Positions 10,532-19,766 are shown, counted from the stretch's first letter. The stretch is DNA of 39,527 nt from Bacilli bacterium (GCA_017635565.1 JAGBLE010000019.1:1-39527); one strand, 5' to 3'. Translations and numbers: made by a program. Notes: generated from the sequence alone by a model not told the origin.

Positions 10532-10764
10532 CTTGTCTCCTTAAGTTTCCAATCTTCAAAAGGGATAGGACAAAAATAATTTAAATCATTTTATTCTTAT
10601 TTAAAATAAAAAATATTAAAAGTGTGTATGAGCGTGTATAGATGCGCATAAGAAATGAATGAAAAAATATAACGGCTCCGGGAGTGTCAAAGGAAATTTT
10701 TAAAGCCAAATTTTCTTAAAAATATCGTTATTTTTTGAGTTTTGAAAATATTTTTATTTTTTTG
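10532..10764. other. Intergenic region between P-loop kinase and str operon promoter
   Basis: About 230 AT-rich bases carry no reading frame I can support. The minus-strand ribosome-binding site of the kinase gene lies at the left edge. A somewhat richer segment around 10630-10700 with alternating GTGTG and GCGC groups does not fold into an RNA family that I recognise. Confidence 0.5.
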
Positions 10765-10793
10765 TTGCCAGATTATTTCTTCGCGTATATATT
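10765..10793 (+). promoter_or_regulatory. Promoter of the str operon
   Basis: TTGCCA (10765-10770) and TATATT (10788-10793) are separated by 17 bases. The expected start near 10800 leaves a leader of about 130 bases before rpsL. Confidence 0.75.
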
Positions 10794-10800
10794 ATATAGG

Positions 10801-10875
10801 CGTGTGATTCCCATCCACGTAGACCGATTTGGTCCATTTTTTAAGGAAAAAACGGACACGACCGGTTCGGTGGAC
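10801..10875 (+). promoter_or_regulatory. Structured 5' leader of rpsL-rpsG-fusA
   Basis: The untranslated leader contains several consecutive pairings: CGTG/CACG (10801-10804 with 10816-10819), GACC/GGTC (10822-10825 with 10831-10834) and a long hairpin GTCCATTTTTT / AAAAAACGGAC (10832-10842 with 10847-10857, loop AAGG, one mismatch). An ACCG/CGGT hairpin (10861-10871) follows. The second and third stems share bases and are mutually exclusive. No T-run follows, so it is not a terminator. A ribosomal-protein-binding autoregulatory leader is a reasonable inference; I do not recognise a named family. Confidence 0.5.
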
Positions 10876-10928
10876 AATTAGTCACCAAAAAATTAAATTA
10901 GGAAATAATTGAAAGGAGCAATATATAA

Positions 10929-11348
10929 ATGCCAACAATTAATCAATTAGTCCGTGAAGGCCGTAGAACCGCCGTTGTTAAATCAAAGGCTCCAGCCCTT
11001 GGCAAAAGATGGAACTCTTTAAAGAAAAAAGAAACCAACCAAGCCGCTAGCCAAAAAAGAGGTGTTTGCACCCGTGTCGGTACAATGACTCCTAAAAAAC
11101 CAAACTCTGCTTTAAGAAAATACGCTCGTGTTCGCTTGAGCAATGGTTATGAAGTCACTGCTTATATCGGTGGTGAAGGTCACAACTTACAAGAACACTC
11201 CACAGTTATGATTCGTGGTGGACGTGTTAAGGACTTACCAGGTGTTCGTTATCACATTATTAGAGGAACACTCGACTGCGCTGGAATCGAAAAGCGTCGT
11301 CAAGGACGTAGCTTATATGGTTCAAAGAAACCAAAAGCTGCTAAATAA
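10929..11348 (+). CDS. rpsL: 30S ribosomal protein S12
   Basis: S12 sits at the decoding centre and influences translational accuracy. The 139-residue protein has the invariant [11 protein letters not shown] loop and [14 protein letters not shown], and both lysines known as streptomycin-resistance positions are wild type. A small oddity is [13 protein letters not shown], where most bacteria have [22 protein letters not shown] at 10910-10918 supports ATG 10929. It is first in the str operon, with rpsG 19 bases downstream. Confidence 0.98.
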   Translation: MPTINQLVREGRRTAVVKSKAPALGKRWNSLKKKETNQAASQKRGVCTRVGTMTPKKPNSALRKYARVRLSNGYEVTAYIGGEGHNLQEHSTVMIRGGRVKDLPGVRYHIIRGTLDCAGIEKRRQGRSLYGSKKPKAAK

Positions 11349-11367
11349 TTAGAAGGAGGAAAAAATA

Positions 11368-11838
11368 ATGCCACGTAAAGGTAGCGTTGCAAAACGTGAT
11401 GTGTTACCAGATCCAATTTACAATTCAAAACTCGTAACACGTTTAATCAATAAAATTATGATTGATGGCAAAAAGGGAACTGCTCAAACAATTCTCTACA
11501 CCGCCTTCAATAAAATCGAATCCAAAACTGGTAAACCAGCAATGGATGTCTTCGCAACAGCGATTCACAATATCATGCCTGAAGTTGAATTAAAGGTCCG
11601 TAGAATCGGCGCTGCTAACTATCAAGTTCCAACCGAAGTATCTCCAGAAAGAAAAGTTACATTAGGTTTAAGATGGTTAGTCAACTACAGTAGACTCAGA
11701 AATGAAAAAACCATGGAAGACAGACTCGCTAATGAAATTATCGATGCCGCTAATGGCACCGGTGCTTCCGTGAAAAAGAGAGAAGATACCCACAAGATGG
11801 CTGAAGCTAACAAAGCTTACGCACATTATCGTTGGTAA
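11368..11838 (+). CDS. rpsG: 30S ribosomal protein S7
   Basis: S7 nucleates assembly of the 30S head and contacts mRNA at the exit site. The 156-residue protein begins [16 protein letters not shown] and contains [14 protein letters not shown] and [12 protein letters not shown], all typical of S7. AGAAGGAGGA lies just before ATG 11368. The order rpsL-rpsG-fusA is the standard str operon. In other bacteria S7 can repress its own operon, so the rpsL leader may be its target here, which is an inference. Confidence 0.98.
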   Translation: MPRKGSVAKRDVLPDPIYNSKLVTRLINKIMIDGKKGTAQTILYTAFNKIESKTGKPAMDVFATAIHNIMPEVELKVRRIGAANYQVPTEVSPERKVTLGLRWLVNYSRLRNEKTMEDRLANEIIDAANGTGASVKKREDTHKMAEANKAYAHYRW

Positions 11839-11856
11839 TCTTAGGGAGAGTAGAAT

Positions 11857-13932
11857 ATGGCACGTGAATATGATTTAGCCCATACACGTAACATCGGTAT
11901 CATGGCTCACATCGATGCCGGAAAAACAACAACAACAGAACGTATTCTTTTCTTCACAGGTAAAATTCACAAAATTGGTGAAGTTCACGAAGGAGCTGCC
12001 ACCATGGACTGGATGGAACAAGAACATGAAAGAGGAATTACTATTACTTCCGCAGCAACAACCGCTTTCTGGAAAGGTAATAGAATTAACATCATCGACA
12101 CTCCGGGCCACGTCGACTTCACAGTTGAAGTTGAAAGATCCCTCCGTGTTCTCGATGGTGCTGTCACTGTCTTAGATGGTAAAAATGGTGTTGAACCACA
12201 AACAGAAACCGTTTGGAGACAAGGATCCAAATATGGCGTTCCAAGAATCGTCTTCGTTAATAAACTCGATGCGATTGGTGCAGACTTCGAAATGTGTGTT
12301 CGTTCCTTAAAAGAAAGACTTGGCGCTAATGCAAAAGCTGTTCAACTCCCAATTGGTATTGAAAGTACCTTAAGAGGAGCGGTTGACCTCATCAATAGAA
12401 CCGCTTGGGTTTATGAACAAGGTTCTCAAGAACCACGTCAAGTACCAGTCCCAGAAGATATGGTCGAATCCATGGAAGCTCATAGAGCGGAATTAATCGA
12501 AGCTCTCGCTGCTTTCGATGATGACTTCATGATGAAGGTTCTTGAAGGTGAAGAACCAACAGTTGATGAAATCAAATCAGTTATTCGTAAGGCTGTTCTT
12601 ACCGGTGAATTCCACCCAGTATTCTGCGGTAGTGCTTACAAGAACAAAAACATTCAATTACTTCTCGATGGAGTTGTTGATTATCTCCCAAGCCCACTCG
12701 ACATCCCTGCCGCTAAAGGCGTTGATGAAGATGGAAATGAAGTTCACTGTCAGCCAGATGATAACGCCAATTTAGGAGCGTTAGCATTCAAGATTGCCAC
12801 TGACCCATTCATTGGAAGATTAGCTTATGTCCGCGTTTATAGCGGTACCCTCAAATCAGGATCTTATGTCCTTAATTCCACCAAAGGTGTTAAAGAAAGA
12901 ATTGCTCGTGTTGTCTTAATGCACAGTAATCATAGACAAGAAGTTGATGAACTCCACGCTGGAGATATCGGAGCTGTTGTCGGACTTAAAAACACCACAA
13001 CTGGTGACACATTATGTGATGAAAAGAATCCAGTCATCCTTGAGAAGATGGAATTCCCAGATCCAGTTATTGAAGAAGCGGTTGAACCAAAAACCAAAGC
13101 TGACCAAGAAAAAATGTCAATCGCTTTACAAAAACTCGCTGAAGAAGATCCAACCTTCAGAGTGAGAACCAATGCCGAAACTGGTCAAACCATTATTGCT
13201 GGTGTTGGTGAATTACACTTAGACATCATCGTCGATCGTATGAGAAGAGAATTCAATGTTGCGGTTAACGTTGGTGCTCCACAAGTTGAATATCGTGAAA
13301 CCATTAAATCTACCGCTGATTGTGAAGGTAAATACATCAAACAATCTGGTGGTCGTGGACAATATGGTCACGTTTGGATCAAATTTGAACCAAACCCAGG
13401 AAAAGGATTTGAATTCGTCGATGCTATCGTTGGTGGATCTGTTCCAAGAGAATATATCAAACCAACTCAAGATGGTCTTGTCGATGCCTTAGGTAGAGGT
13501 ATGGTTGCTGGCTTCCAAGTCATGGATATTAAAGCGACATTATTCGATGGTAGTTACCATGATGTCGACTCTTCCGAAGCTGCTTATAAAATCGCAGCCA
13601 GTATGGCGCTTAAAGAAGCTGCAAAGAAATGTAATCCAGTCATTCTTGAACCAATCATGAAGATTGAAGTTACTGTCCCAGAACAATATTATGGTGATGT
13701 TCTTGGCGATATCGCTCGTAGACGTGGACTCGTCACTGGCGAATCTCAAAGAAATAACGCCAAAACCATTGAAGCGGAAGTACCATTATCAGAAATGTTT
13801 GGTTACGTCACTGATTTACGTTCTATGACTCAAGGACGTGGAAACTACGCGATGCAATTCGACCATTATGGTGAATGCCCACGTTACGTCCAAGATGAAA
13901 TCATCAAGAAAAGCGGCATGAGTGCTCGCTAA
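11857..13932 (+). CDS. fusA: Elongation factor G
   Basis: EF-G is the GTPase that drives ribosomal translocation. The 691-residue protein has the G1 motif [13 protein letters not shown], switch [10 protein letters not shown] and G4 VNKLDA, followed by domains II-V with [11 protein letters not shown] and the C-terminal [16 protein letters not shown]. The length is normal and there is a single copy in the window. AGGGAGAG at about 11843-11850 precedes ATG 11857. It is the third gene of the str operon. Confidence 0.98.
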   Translation: MAREYDLAHTRNIGIMAHIDAGKTTTTERILFFTGKIHKIGEVHEGAATMDWMEQEHERGITITSAATTAFWKGNRINIIDTPGHVDFTVEVERSLRVLDGAVTVLDGKNGVEPQTETVWRQGSKYGVPRIVFVNKLDAIGADFEMCVRSLKERLGANAKAVQLPIGIESTLRGAVDLINRTAWVYEQGSQEPRQVPVPEDMVESMEAHRAELIEALAAFDDDFMMKVLEGEEPTVDEIKSVIRKAVLTGEFHPVFCGSAYKNKNIQLLLDGVVDYLPSPLDIPAAKGVDEDGNEVHCQPDDNANLGALAFKIATDPFIGRLAYVRVYSGTLKSGSYVLNSTKGVKERIARVVLMHSNHRQEVDELHAGDIGAVVGLKNTTTGDTLCDEKNPVILEKMEFPDPVIEEAVEPKTKADQEKMSIALQKLAEEDPTFRVRTNAETGQTIIAGVGELHLDIIVDRMRREFNVAVNVGAPQVEYRETIKSTADCEGKYIKQSGGRGQYGHVWIKFEPNPGKGFEFVDAIVGGSVPREYIKPTQDGLVDALGRGMVAGFQVMDIKATLFDGSYHDVDSSEAAYKIAASMALKEAAKKCNPVILEPIMKIEVTVPEQYYGDVLGDIARRRGLVTGESQRNNAKTIEAEVPLSEMFGYVTDLRSMTQGRGNYAMQFDHYGECPRYVQDEIIKKSGMSAR

Positions 13933-13973
13933 TCTTGATAACAAATCATAATTAATAACCAATTAAATTGGTA

Positions 13974-14002
13974 TTGATTATAAATTAAACTTGCTATATA
14001 TT
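13974..14002 (+). promoter_or_regulatory. Promoter in the fusA-tuf gap
   Basis: TTGATT (13974-13979), a 17-base spacer and TATATT (13997-14002) give tuf its own promoter. An imperfect AT-rich dyad around CCAATTAAATTGG lies just upstream but has no T-run and does not look like a terminator. Confidence 0.6.
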
Positions 14003-14044
14003 AAAAATGTTGAATTCATTTATTTGAAAGGAGAAATTCAAACA

Positions 14045-15229
14045 ATGGCAAAGGAAAAATTTGACAGATCTAAAGAGCACGTTAACATTGGTACCATTGG
14101 ACACGTTGACCATGGTAAGACTACATTAACTGCTGCTATTACTACTGTCTTAGCAAAGAAAGGCTTATCCGAAAAGAAAGCATATGATCAAATCGATGCT
14201 GCTCCAGAAGAAAAAGCCCGTGGTATTACAATTAATACTGCCCACATTGAGTATCAAACAGAGAAAAGACACTATGCCCACGTTGACTGCCCAGGCCACG
14301 CTGACTATGTTAAAAACATGATTACTGGTGCTGCTCAAATGGATGGTGCTATCTTAGTTGTTGCCGGTACTGATGGCGTTATGCCACAAACTCGTGAACA
14401 CATCTTACTTGCTCGTCAAGTTGGTGTTCCATCAATCGTTGTCTTCATTAACAAGACTGACTTAGTTGATGACCCAGAATTATTAGACTTAGTCGAAATG
14501 GAAGTTCGTGACTTATTAAATAGCTACGGATTCCCAGGAGATGAAGCTCCAGTTATTCGTGGTTCCGCTAGAGCTGCTCTTGATGGAGATCCAAAAGCTG
14601 AACAAGCTATTATGGATTTAATGGATGCATGTGATTCCTATATTGCTGCTCCTGCTCGTGATACCGATAAACCATTCTTACTCGCTATCGAAGACGTTAT
14701 GACCATTTCTGGACGTGGTACAGTTGTTACTGGCCGTGTTGAAAGAGGTACTGCTAAACTCGGTGACGAAGTTGAAATCGTTGGTATTAGAGAAACCCAA
14801 AAATCTGTTATTACAGGTCTTGAATCCTTCCGTAAAACTTGTGACTTTGTCCAAGCTGGTGATAACGTTGGTGTCCTTTTAAGAGGTATCAACCGTGATC
14901 AAGTCCAACGTGGTCAAGTTCTCGCAAAACCAGGAAGCGTTACTCCACACACCAAATTCAAAGCTTCTGTTTACGTTTTAACCAAAGAAGAAGGTGGCCG
15001 TCACACAGCTTTCTTAAGCAACTACAGACCACAATTCTACTTCCGTACAACTGACGTTACTGGTGTCATCACTCTCCCTGCAGGTGTTGATATGGTTATG
15101 CCAGGTGATAACGTTGAACTCAGCGTCGAATTAATTCACCCAATCGCTCTTGAAAAGGGTACAAAATTCTCCATCCGTGAAGGTGGTAGAACTGTCGGTG
15201 CTGGTACAGTTAACGAAATCATTAAATAA
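14045..15229 (+). CDS. tuf: Elongation factor Tu
   Basis: EF-Tu delivers aminoacyl-tRNA to the ribosome. The 394-residue protein begins [19 protein letters not shown], with G1 GHVDHGKT, switch [15 protein letters not shown]4 NKTD and the domain II/III stretches expected. I choose ATG 14045, behind AAAGGAGAA at 14025-14033. The frame stays open upstream to 13991, but that extension has no EF-Tu homology and overlaps the promoter. A terminator follows 23 bases after the stop. Confidence 0.98.
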   Translation: MAKEKFDRSKEHVNIGTIGHVDHGKTTLTAAITTVLAKKGLSEKKAYDQIDAAPEEKARGITINTAHIEYQTEKRHYAHVDCPGHADYVKNMITGAAQMDGAILVVAGTDGVMPQTREHILLARQVGVPSIVVFINKTDLVDDPELLDLVEMEVRDLLNSYGFPGDEAPVIRGSARAALDGDPKAEQAIMDLMDACDSYIAAPARDTDKPFLLAIEDVMTISGRGTVVTGRVERGTAKLGDEVEIVGIRETQKSVITGLESFRKTCDFVQAGDNVGVLLRGINRDQVQRGQVLAKPGSVTPHTKFKASVYVLTKEEGGRHTAFLSNYRPQFYFRTTDVTGVITLPAGVDMVMPGDNVELSVELIHPIALEKGTKFSIREGGRTVGAGTVNEIIK

Positions 15230-15252
15230 TTTAGTTAATTACTAGTTATAAG

Positions 15253-15279
15253 AGAGATCTCAAACGAGGTCTCTTTTTT
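15253..15279 (+). terminator. tuf terminator
   Basis: The stem AGAGATCTC with GAGGTCTCT (nine pairs, one T-G), loop AAAC, is followed by five further T. It ends the str-tuf region. Confidence 0.9.
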
Positions 15280-15303
15280 CTTTCAAATTTTACATTATTA
15301 GAG

Positions 15304-15330
15304 TAATATAAAGTTGACCAGACTAGTCAA
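15304..15330 (+). promoter_or_regulatory. Putative promoter -10 and operator of the toxin-antitoxin pair
   Basis: TAATAT (15304-15309) is followed directly by the dyad TTGAC-7-GTCAA (15314-15330). A palindrome over the start region is the usual site of antitoxin autorepression in Phd-type modules. The -35 is weak, so the promoter assignment is tentative. Confidence 0.42.
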
Positions 15331-15342
15331 GGCAGGTAAATT

Positions 15343-15577
15343 ATGGATATTAACATCTACAACGCAAAAACAAATTTTTCAAAAATTATTCAACTCATTA
15401 TTGAAGGAAAAAAAAGACATAATTATCATTTCTAAAAATGGTAAACCAGTGGCCCAATTGACTCCTATTTTAAAGAAAAATAGTAAACGAATTGGAATTG
15501 CAAAAGAAGAGATGAAAGATTTTGACATGTCATTAGATGACTTCAACGCAATTAAAACTTTAGATTTTGGTTTATAA
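15343..15577 (+). pseudogene. Phd/YefM-family antitoxin, frame broken at an A8 tract
   Basis: The start is ATG 15343 behind GGCAGG. It gives MDINIYNAKTNFSKIIQLIIEG, the classic Phd/YefM N-terminus, but that frame stops at 15433-15435. The rest of the antitoxin, DIIIISKNGKPVAQLTPI and an acidic C-terminal tail, continues in another frame to 15577. The two halves join exactly across eight A at 15408-15415; with seven A the product would be one 77-residue antitoxin. A TTG-initiated reading from 15314 would avoid the stop but loses the family N-terminus. The break may be a sequencing error, a real mutation, a phase switch or a slippage site. It is followed two bases later by its toxin gene. Confidence 0.78.
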
Positions 15578-15579
15578 CA

Positions 15580-15972
15580 ATGAAATTATTATTAGATACG
15601 CATGTTATATTGTGGGCTTTAGAAGATTCGTCCAGATTACCTATACATATTAGAGATATGATTATTGATGAGAGAAACGAAATTTATGTCTCTACTATTT
15701 CACTTTGGGAAATAGCAATCAAACATAAAATACAACCAAACGTTATGATATATAGCGCAACAGAAATAAGAGATTTTTGTCAAAGAGCGGGATATATCTT
15801 TCTTTCCCTTAATGTTGATAATATTGCAATGTATGAAAAATATGATTTATCTAGTCATTTAGATCCTTTTGATCAAATGTTGGTTATTCAAAGCGAGACT
15901 CATGGTATGAGATTACTCACTCATGATGAGAAAATGAAACAATACAATATAGGATTTGTTGAATTGTTTTAA
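15580..15972 (+). CDS. PIN-domain toxin (VapC-like ribonuclease)
   Basis: The 130-residue PIN-domain protein starts MKLLLDTHVILWAL. The acidic metal-binding residues are in place: Asp6, Glu44 (SLWEIAIK), Asp94/Asp97 (HLDPFDQML) and Asp115 (LTHDEK). Such toxins are Mg2+-dependent ribonucleases held inactive by the cognate antitoxin. Here the partner is Phd/YefM-type, a common pairing for this VapC subgroup with its H-x-DPFDR-like motif. Only two bases separate it from the antitoxin, suggesting translational coupling. The catalytic residues look intact, so a truly dead antitoxin would be hard to tolerate. Confidence 0.88.
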   Translation: MKLLLDTHVILWALEDSSRLPIHIRDMIIDERNEIYVSTISLWEIAIKHKIQPNVMIYSATEIRDFCQRAGYIFLSLNVDNIAMYEKYDLSSHLDPFDQMLVIQSETHGMRLLTHDEKMKQYNIGFVELF

Positions 15973-16007
15973 AATGACAAATTTGGTATTGTGGTTAAAA
16001 AGATATT

Positions 16008-16031
16008 GAGATCCTTTGGGTCTCCTTTTTA
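16008..16031 (+). terminator. Terminator after the toxin gene
   Basis: GAGATCC pairs with GGGTCTC (seven pairs, one T-G) around a TTT loop and is followed by CTTTTTA. Confidence 0.8.
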
Positions 16032-16048
16032 TCTATATAAAAAAGGTA

Positions 16049-16054
16049 TATAAT
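16049..16054 (+). promoter_or_regulatory. -10 element 11 bases before the endonuclease start
   Basis: A perfect TATAAT at 16049-16054 lies so close to ATG 16065 that transcription would begin about four bases before the start codon. No Shine-Dalgarno sequence is present. The -35 region is T-rich without a good match. Confidence 0.5.
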
Positions 16055-16064
16055 TAATTTATAA

Positions 16065-17564
16065 ATGAAAAAAACAACTTTATTAATATTATCAACTTTA
16101 ATTATGTTTACTTCTTTTTCTTTGATTAATGAAAAAGATAACGTATTAAAGGTCTTTAGTTACTCTAATGAAGATATTTCGACATATTATTCATCTATTG
16201 GTGAATTTGATTCTGGAGTAACCCTTACAAACGCTTTAAACACACTGAACAACACTAAAAGAAGAAGATTAATATCTTACGATAGCATGGTTAATTATTT
16301 TGATGAAACCGATCCAGGAGTGAGAAGTGGTGAAGTTACTGCTTTTTATTCTGGAACTTCAGCGAGATATTCTGGAAATATGAATCGAGAACATATTTGG
16401 CCATTTTCAAAACTTTTTATTAATGAAGGAAGTCGAGGACAAAATGATATCGAAAAAGATATGCATATGATTAGGCCTACTCTTAAAGATGAAAATGAAG
16501 GAAGAGGTAATTCTTTTTACACTTATAGCACTGGTCAAGGTTGGGATCCGGGTTCATTAGGAGATGAAACTTATCGAGGAGACGCAGCAAGAATTATTTT
16601 TTACTGCACAATCGCTGATTTAAATCTCACTTTAGTGGATCGTGATTACGATAGCAAAGACAATCATACAATGGGTAAATTAAGCGCGCTTCTTGAATGG
16701 AATTTGATGTATCCAGTTTCGTCTCGAGAAAATGTTAGAAATGAAGCAGTGGAATCTTTACAAGGTCATCGTAATCCTTTTATTGACCATCCAGAATACG
16801 CTTGTCGAATTTGGGGAAAAACAAATACCGCTACTCAATCAATATGCGCGAGACAAGGCTTTTCTGGAACACTAGATATTAAATTAAATAACTCTTCGGT
16901 AAATGAATCTAATTTAATTGTTGATTCAACATATAATTTTTCTGCTTCAGTAGGAAAAACAAATACTGGGACATATAGCTGGAAATTTGTTACTTCTTCT
17001 GGAATTGAAACAACTACTGACATCGCTGAGATTAGTGGTTCTGGAAAAGAGATAACTGTGACTGCAAAAAAGGTTGGAGAAACATATTTACAAGTAAATT
17101 ATGTTAATACTCTTTCTAATGGAACAACTGAAACTTTATCTCGAAGAATTAAATTAGTAATTGAAGATAAAATTAGATTATCTAAATTTTATTTAGAATA
17201 TTATCCATATAAACTCAATTATTATGTCGGTGATGAATTTGATCCAAACGGAATAAAAGCAGTTGCTGAATTTACTGATGATAGAATTGTTGATGTTACT
17301 AATAAAATAACTTTTAGCGATACTTCTATTAATGAAATCGGAGAGAAGACAATTACTGTTTATTACGTTTATGATAATGAGACTTATGAAGATTCTTTTG
17401 TAATTAGAATCAAAGAAAAGAAGTCGACTCCTACAAGTCCAACAAATAATGGATGTGGTGGGTATATCGCTTCCAGTAGTGTTATTCTTTCTTCAATTTC
17501 TTCAATTGCAATATTATTAAGCGTTTCAGAAATTAAACGCAGAAAGAAACGCAGAACAAAATAA
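16065..17564 (+). CDS. Secreted endonuclease I family nuclease with Ig-like domain and C-terminal anchor
   Basis: The 499-residue protein has a signal peptide (about residues 1-21) and an endonuclease I (EndA/Bsn-type) domain at about 35-250. Its catalytic core is visible as NREHIWP (His110) and DMHMIRPT (His134), followed by ENEGRGNS. Family members are metal-dependent nucleases that cut DNA or RNA without strong sequence preference. Two Ig-like segments follow; the second, about residues 370-450, resembles bacterial Ig-like group 3 (YYVGDEFDPNGIKAVAEF). The C-terminus has GCGG, a hydrophobic segment and a KRRKKRR tail, implying retention at the cell surface. The gene lacks a ribosome-binding site and may be leaderless. 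It is the first of several surface nucleic-acid-degrading enzymes here. Confidence 0.88.
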   Translation: MKKTTLLILSTLIMFTSFSLINEKDNVLKVFSYSNEDISTYYSSIGEFDSGVTLTNALNTLNNTKRRRLISYDSMVNYFDETDPGVRSGEVTAFYSGTSARYSGNMNREHIWPFSKLFINEGSRGQNDIEKDMHMIRPTLKDENEGRGNSFYTYSTGQGWDPGSLGDETYRGDAARIIFYCTIADLNLTLVDRDYDSKDNHTMGKLSALLEWNLMYPVSSRENVRNEAVESLQGHRNPFIDHPEYACRIWGKTNTATQSICARQGFSGTLDIKLNNSSVNESNLIVDSTYNFSASVGKTNTGTYSWKFVTSSGIETTTDIAEISGSGKEITVTAKKVGETYLQVNYVNTLSNGTTETLSRRIKLVIEDKIRLSKFYLEYYPYKLNYYVGDEFDPNGIKAVAEFTDDRIVDVTNKITFSDTSINEIGEKTITVYYVYDNETYEDSFVIRIKEKKSTPTSPTNNGCGGYIASSSVILSSISSIAILLSVSEIKRRKKRRTK

Positions 17565-17588
17565 ATTCTCTTTATTTTGAGTTAATAG

Positions 17589-17594
17589 TAAAAT
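17589..17594 (+). promoter_or_regulatory. Possible -10 immediately before the nucleotidase gene
   Basis: TAAAAT at 17589-17594 abuts ATG 17595. The predicted transcription start would fall on the second in-frame ATG at 17601, giving a leaderless message. No ribosome-binding site or terminator separates it from the upstream gene, and the -35 is poor. Confidence 0.35.
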
Positions 17595-17600
17595 ATGAAC

Positions 17601-19766
17601 ATGAAAAGAAAAGGAATTATCTTCATTCCATCAATTTTTATTCTCTTTTTGACAAGCTGCGCTGTCGATACTTTTTTTGTTAATCCTGAAAGCGATACGA
17701 ATAATAGCTTATATATCGCTAATAAGCCAAATGTAACCGATTATAATGTTGGTGAATATTTTTCTTTAGACGGAATAAAAGTTATTGACGGTACTAGTGG
17801 AGAAAATATCACCAGTTATACTTCTTCAATTAATGAAGGATATCAATTCGTTAATAGTGATATTGGAACAGATAAAGAAGTTTATATTTCTAAAAAAGGA
17901 TATAAACAAGCTTCTTTTAAAATTTCAGTTTCTGATTTACCTCATTTAGAAATCAAGTCTTACCCAAAACAAGAATTCACAGTGGGTGAATATTTTTCTT
18001 TAGATGGATTAGTTATTACTTGTAATGGAGTTGAAATTACTGATTATACATGTAACTTCAAAGTTGGAAATAGATTAAACACTTCTGGCTCTTTTACTGT
18101 TGCCATTTCCAAAAGTGGTTATTGGCCAGTTTCTTATGATATTAATGTTTATCCTGCTCGTTCCTTATTTATTAATAAATTACCAAATAAAACTAGTTAT
18201 GTAGTTGGTGAATCTTTCACAAGTGAAGGATTAATTATTTATGATGAAAGAGATAATGTTATTAATGATTATCAATTATCAATTAATGAAGGAACAGTTT
18301 TAAAATATAGTGGCTCCACAACTGTGGAAGTGAAAAAAGAAGGATATCGATCCGCTACTTTTGAAATTAAAGTTGAAGAAGCGAGTAGTACCGATGTCAT
18401 TAATAGGGATTTGACTATTTATTATATTAATGACACTCATGGTTCATTTATTAGAAACACTTCAGAAGATGAAGGTGGAATGAGTTATATTTCTACTTAT
18501 CTGAAAAATAAAGTAAACGCTAATCCGAATAATTCAATTGTTCTTTCTGGTGGAGATATGTTCCAAGGTGGATATGAAAGTAACGAAACTCGTGGAGCAA
18601 TCATGATTGATGCAATGAATGAAATCGGCTTTGATGCGATGGTTCTTGGCAATCATGAATTTGATTGGGGAGAAGAATATATCAAGAAATTTGATGAATC
18701 CCTTGATTGTCCAATCATTTCCGCGAATACATTTTATAGTTACGATAATGTCACTAGACCAAGTTGGCTTACTCCTTATACAGTTATTAGTCGAGGCGAC
18801 TTAAAAATAGGAATCATTGGTGGAGCGAAAAAAGGACTTGGAAGTTCGATAACAGGTAATATCTCCGATAATTTCTATTTCCCAGAACCAAATCAATATA
18901 TTAAACAATATTCAACTTATTTAAGACAAAGCGAAGGCTGTGACGTCATTATTGCCGCTTTCCATGATGGTGGATTTGAAGGATATTCTGGTTCTCCAAC
19001 TATTTATCAAGATTTAACAGAAACTGATCCATCAACAAATAGAAAATATGTTGACGCAATGTTTTTTGCTCATGATCATTTAAGGAAGCAAGGAACATAT
19101 AACGATGTTCCATATTTAGAGGCAGCATGTAATGGAAAAAATATTGGAGAATTAACTCTTTCTTTAACAGGGAATGGAGTCTCTTACTCAGTTAATTCAA
19201 GCCACACGAACATGATTTACACGGTGAGTGAATGTAAAGTTAGTGATCCAGCTATTGACGCTTTATTAACAAAAGAAGAATATGTTGATATCATTTCTCA
19301 TGCGGATGATTTGATTTATACATTTAAGAATTATTATAGCGAAGAAGATTTTACAAGTGTTGTTTGTATGGCAATGCATTGGTTCGTTAATAATAACAAA
19401 GACAAATTTGATAATACCACTGTTTATTTTGCTAGCCATAACACTGGTGGAATAAGAGATGATGTCTCCGTCGGTGCCTTCACAATGAGAGACTTAGTTA
19501 AAGTCTTCCCATTTGATAATCAGTTATCAATTCAAACTTGTACATCAAAAAATATTAATAACCTCTCTTCTTCATCTTATTATCGTACTTATCAAGATGG
19601 GGAAATCGTTTATGATAGTAATGGACACACTAAAGCTGTAAGTATCACTTATATAACCGAATATAAATATGCTTATAATTACCAAGTGGATTATAAGAAT
19701 TATGATTATACTGCGAAAGACGCTTTAGTTGCTTATTTAAAATCAGGAGTGAATACATCATTATAA
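17601..19766 (+). CDS. Lipoprotein 5'-nucleotidase / 2',3'-cyclic phosphodiesterase (UshA-like)
   Basis: This surface lipoprotein has a lipobox at LFLTSC. Three Ig-like repeats of about 75 residues follow (each with VGE-x-F-S-x-x-G and a closing sheet such as KKGYKQASFKI), then a calcineurin-like phosphoesterase domain. Metal-binding motifs are YYINDTHGSF, GGDMFQGG, GNHEFDWG and FAHDHL. The 5'-nucleotidase C-terminal domain follows, with ASHNTGGIRDDV and VFPFDNQL. Family enzymes strip phosphate from extracellular nucleotides and some open 2',3'-cyclic nucleotides. I use ATG 17601 because a possible -10 ends at 17594; ATG 17595 adds only two residues. The stop overlaps the next start (TAATG), so translation is coupled to the RDD-type membrane protein. 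Confidence 0.88.
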   Translation: MKRKGIIFIPSIFILFLTSCAVDTFFVNPESDTNNSLYIANKPNVTDYNVGEYFSLDGIKVIDGTSGENITSYTSSINEGYQFVNSDIGTDKEVYISKKGYKQASFKISVSDLPHLEIKSYPKQEFTVGEYFSLDGLVITCNGVEITDYTCNFKVGNRLNTSGSFTVAISKSGYWPVSYDINVYPARSLFINKLPNKTSYVVGESFTSEGLIIYDERDNVINDYQLSINEGTVLKYSGSTTVEVKKEGYRSATFEIKVEEASSTDVINRDLTIYYINDTHGSFIRNTSEDEGGMSYISTYLKNKVNANPNNSIVLSGGDMFQGGYESNETRGAIMIDAMNEIGFDAMVLGNHEFDWGEEYIKKFDESLDCPIISANTFYSYDNVTRPSWLTPYTVISRGDLKIGIIGGAKKGLGSSITGNISDNFYFPEPNQYIKQYSTYLRQSEGCDVIIAAFHDGGFEGYSGSPTIYQDLTETDPSTNRKYVDAMFFAHDHLRKQGTYNDVPYLEAACNGKNIGELTLSLTGNGVSYSVNSSHTNMIYTVSECKVSDPAIDALLTKEEYVDIISHADDLIYTFKNYYSEEDFTSVVCMAMHWFVNNNKDKFDNTTVYFASHNTGGIRDDVSVGAFTMRDLVKVFPFDNQLSIQTCTSKNINNLSSSSYYRTYQDGEIVYDSNGHTKAVSITYITEYKYAYNYQVDYKNYDYTAKDALVAYLKSGVNTSL

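Noticed and set aside
13945-13975. fusA-tuf dyad as a terminator
   Set aside because: The stem is AT-only, imperfect and not followed by a T-run.
13991-14044. Upstream start for tuf adding 18 residues
   Set aside because: The extension lacks EF-Tu homology, overlaps the -10 element and has no ribosome-binding site; ATG 14045 has both homology and AAAGGAGAA.
15314-15342. TTG start for a single-frame antitoxin
   Set aside because: It lies in the operator-like palindrome and replaces the conserved Phd N-terminus with unrelated residues; the ATG 15343 frame carries the family signature.
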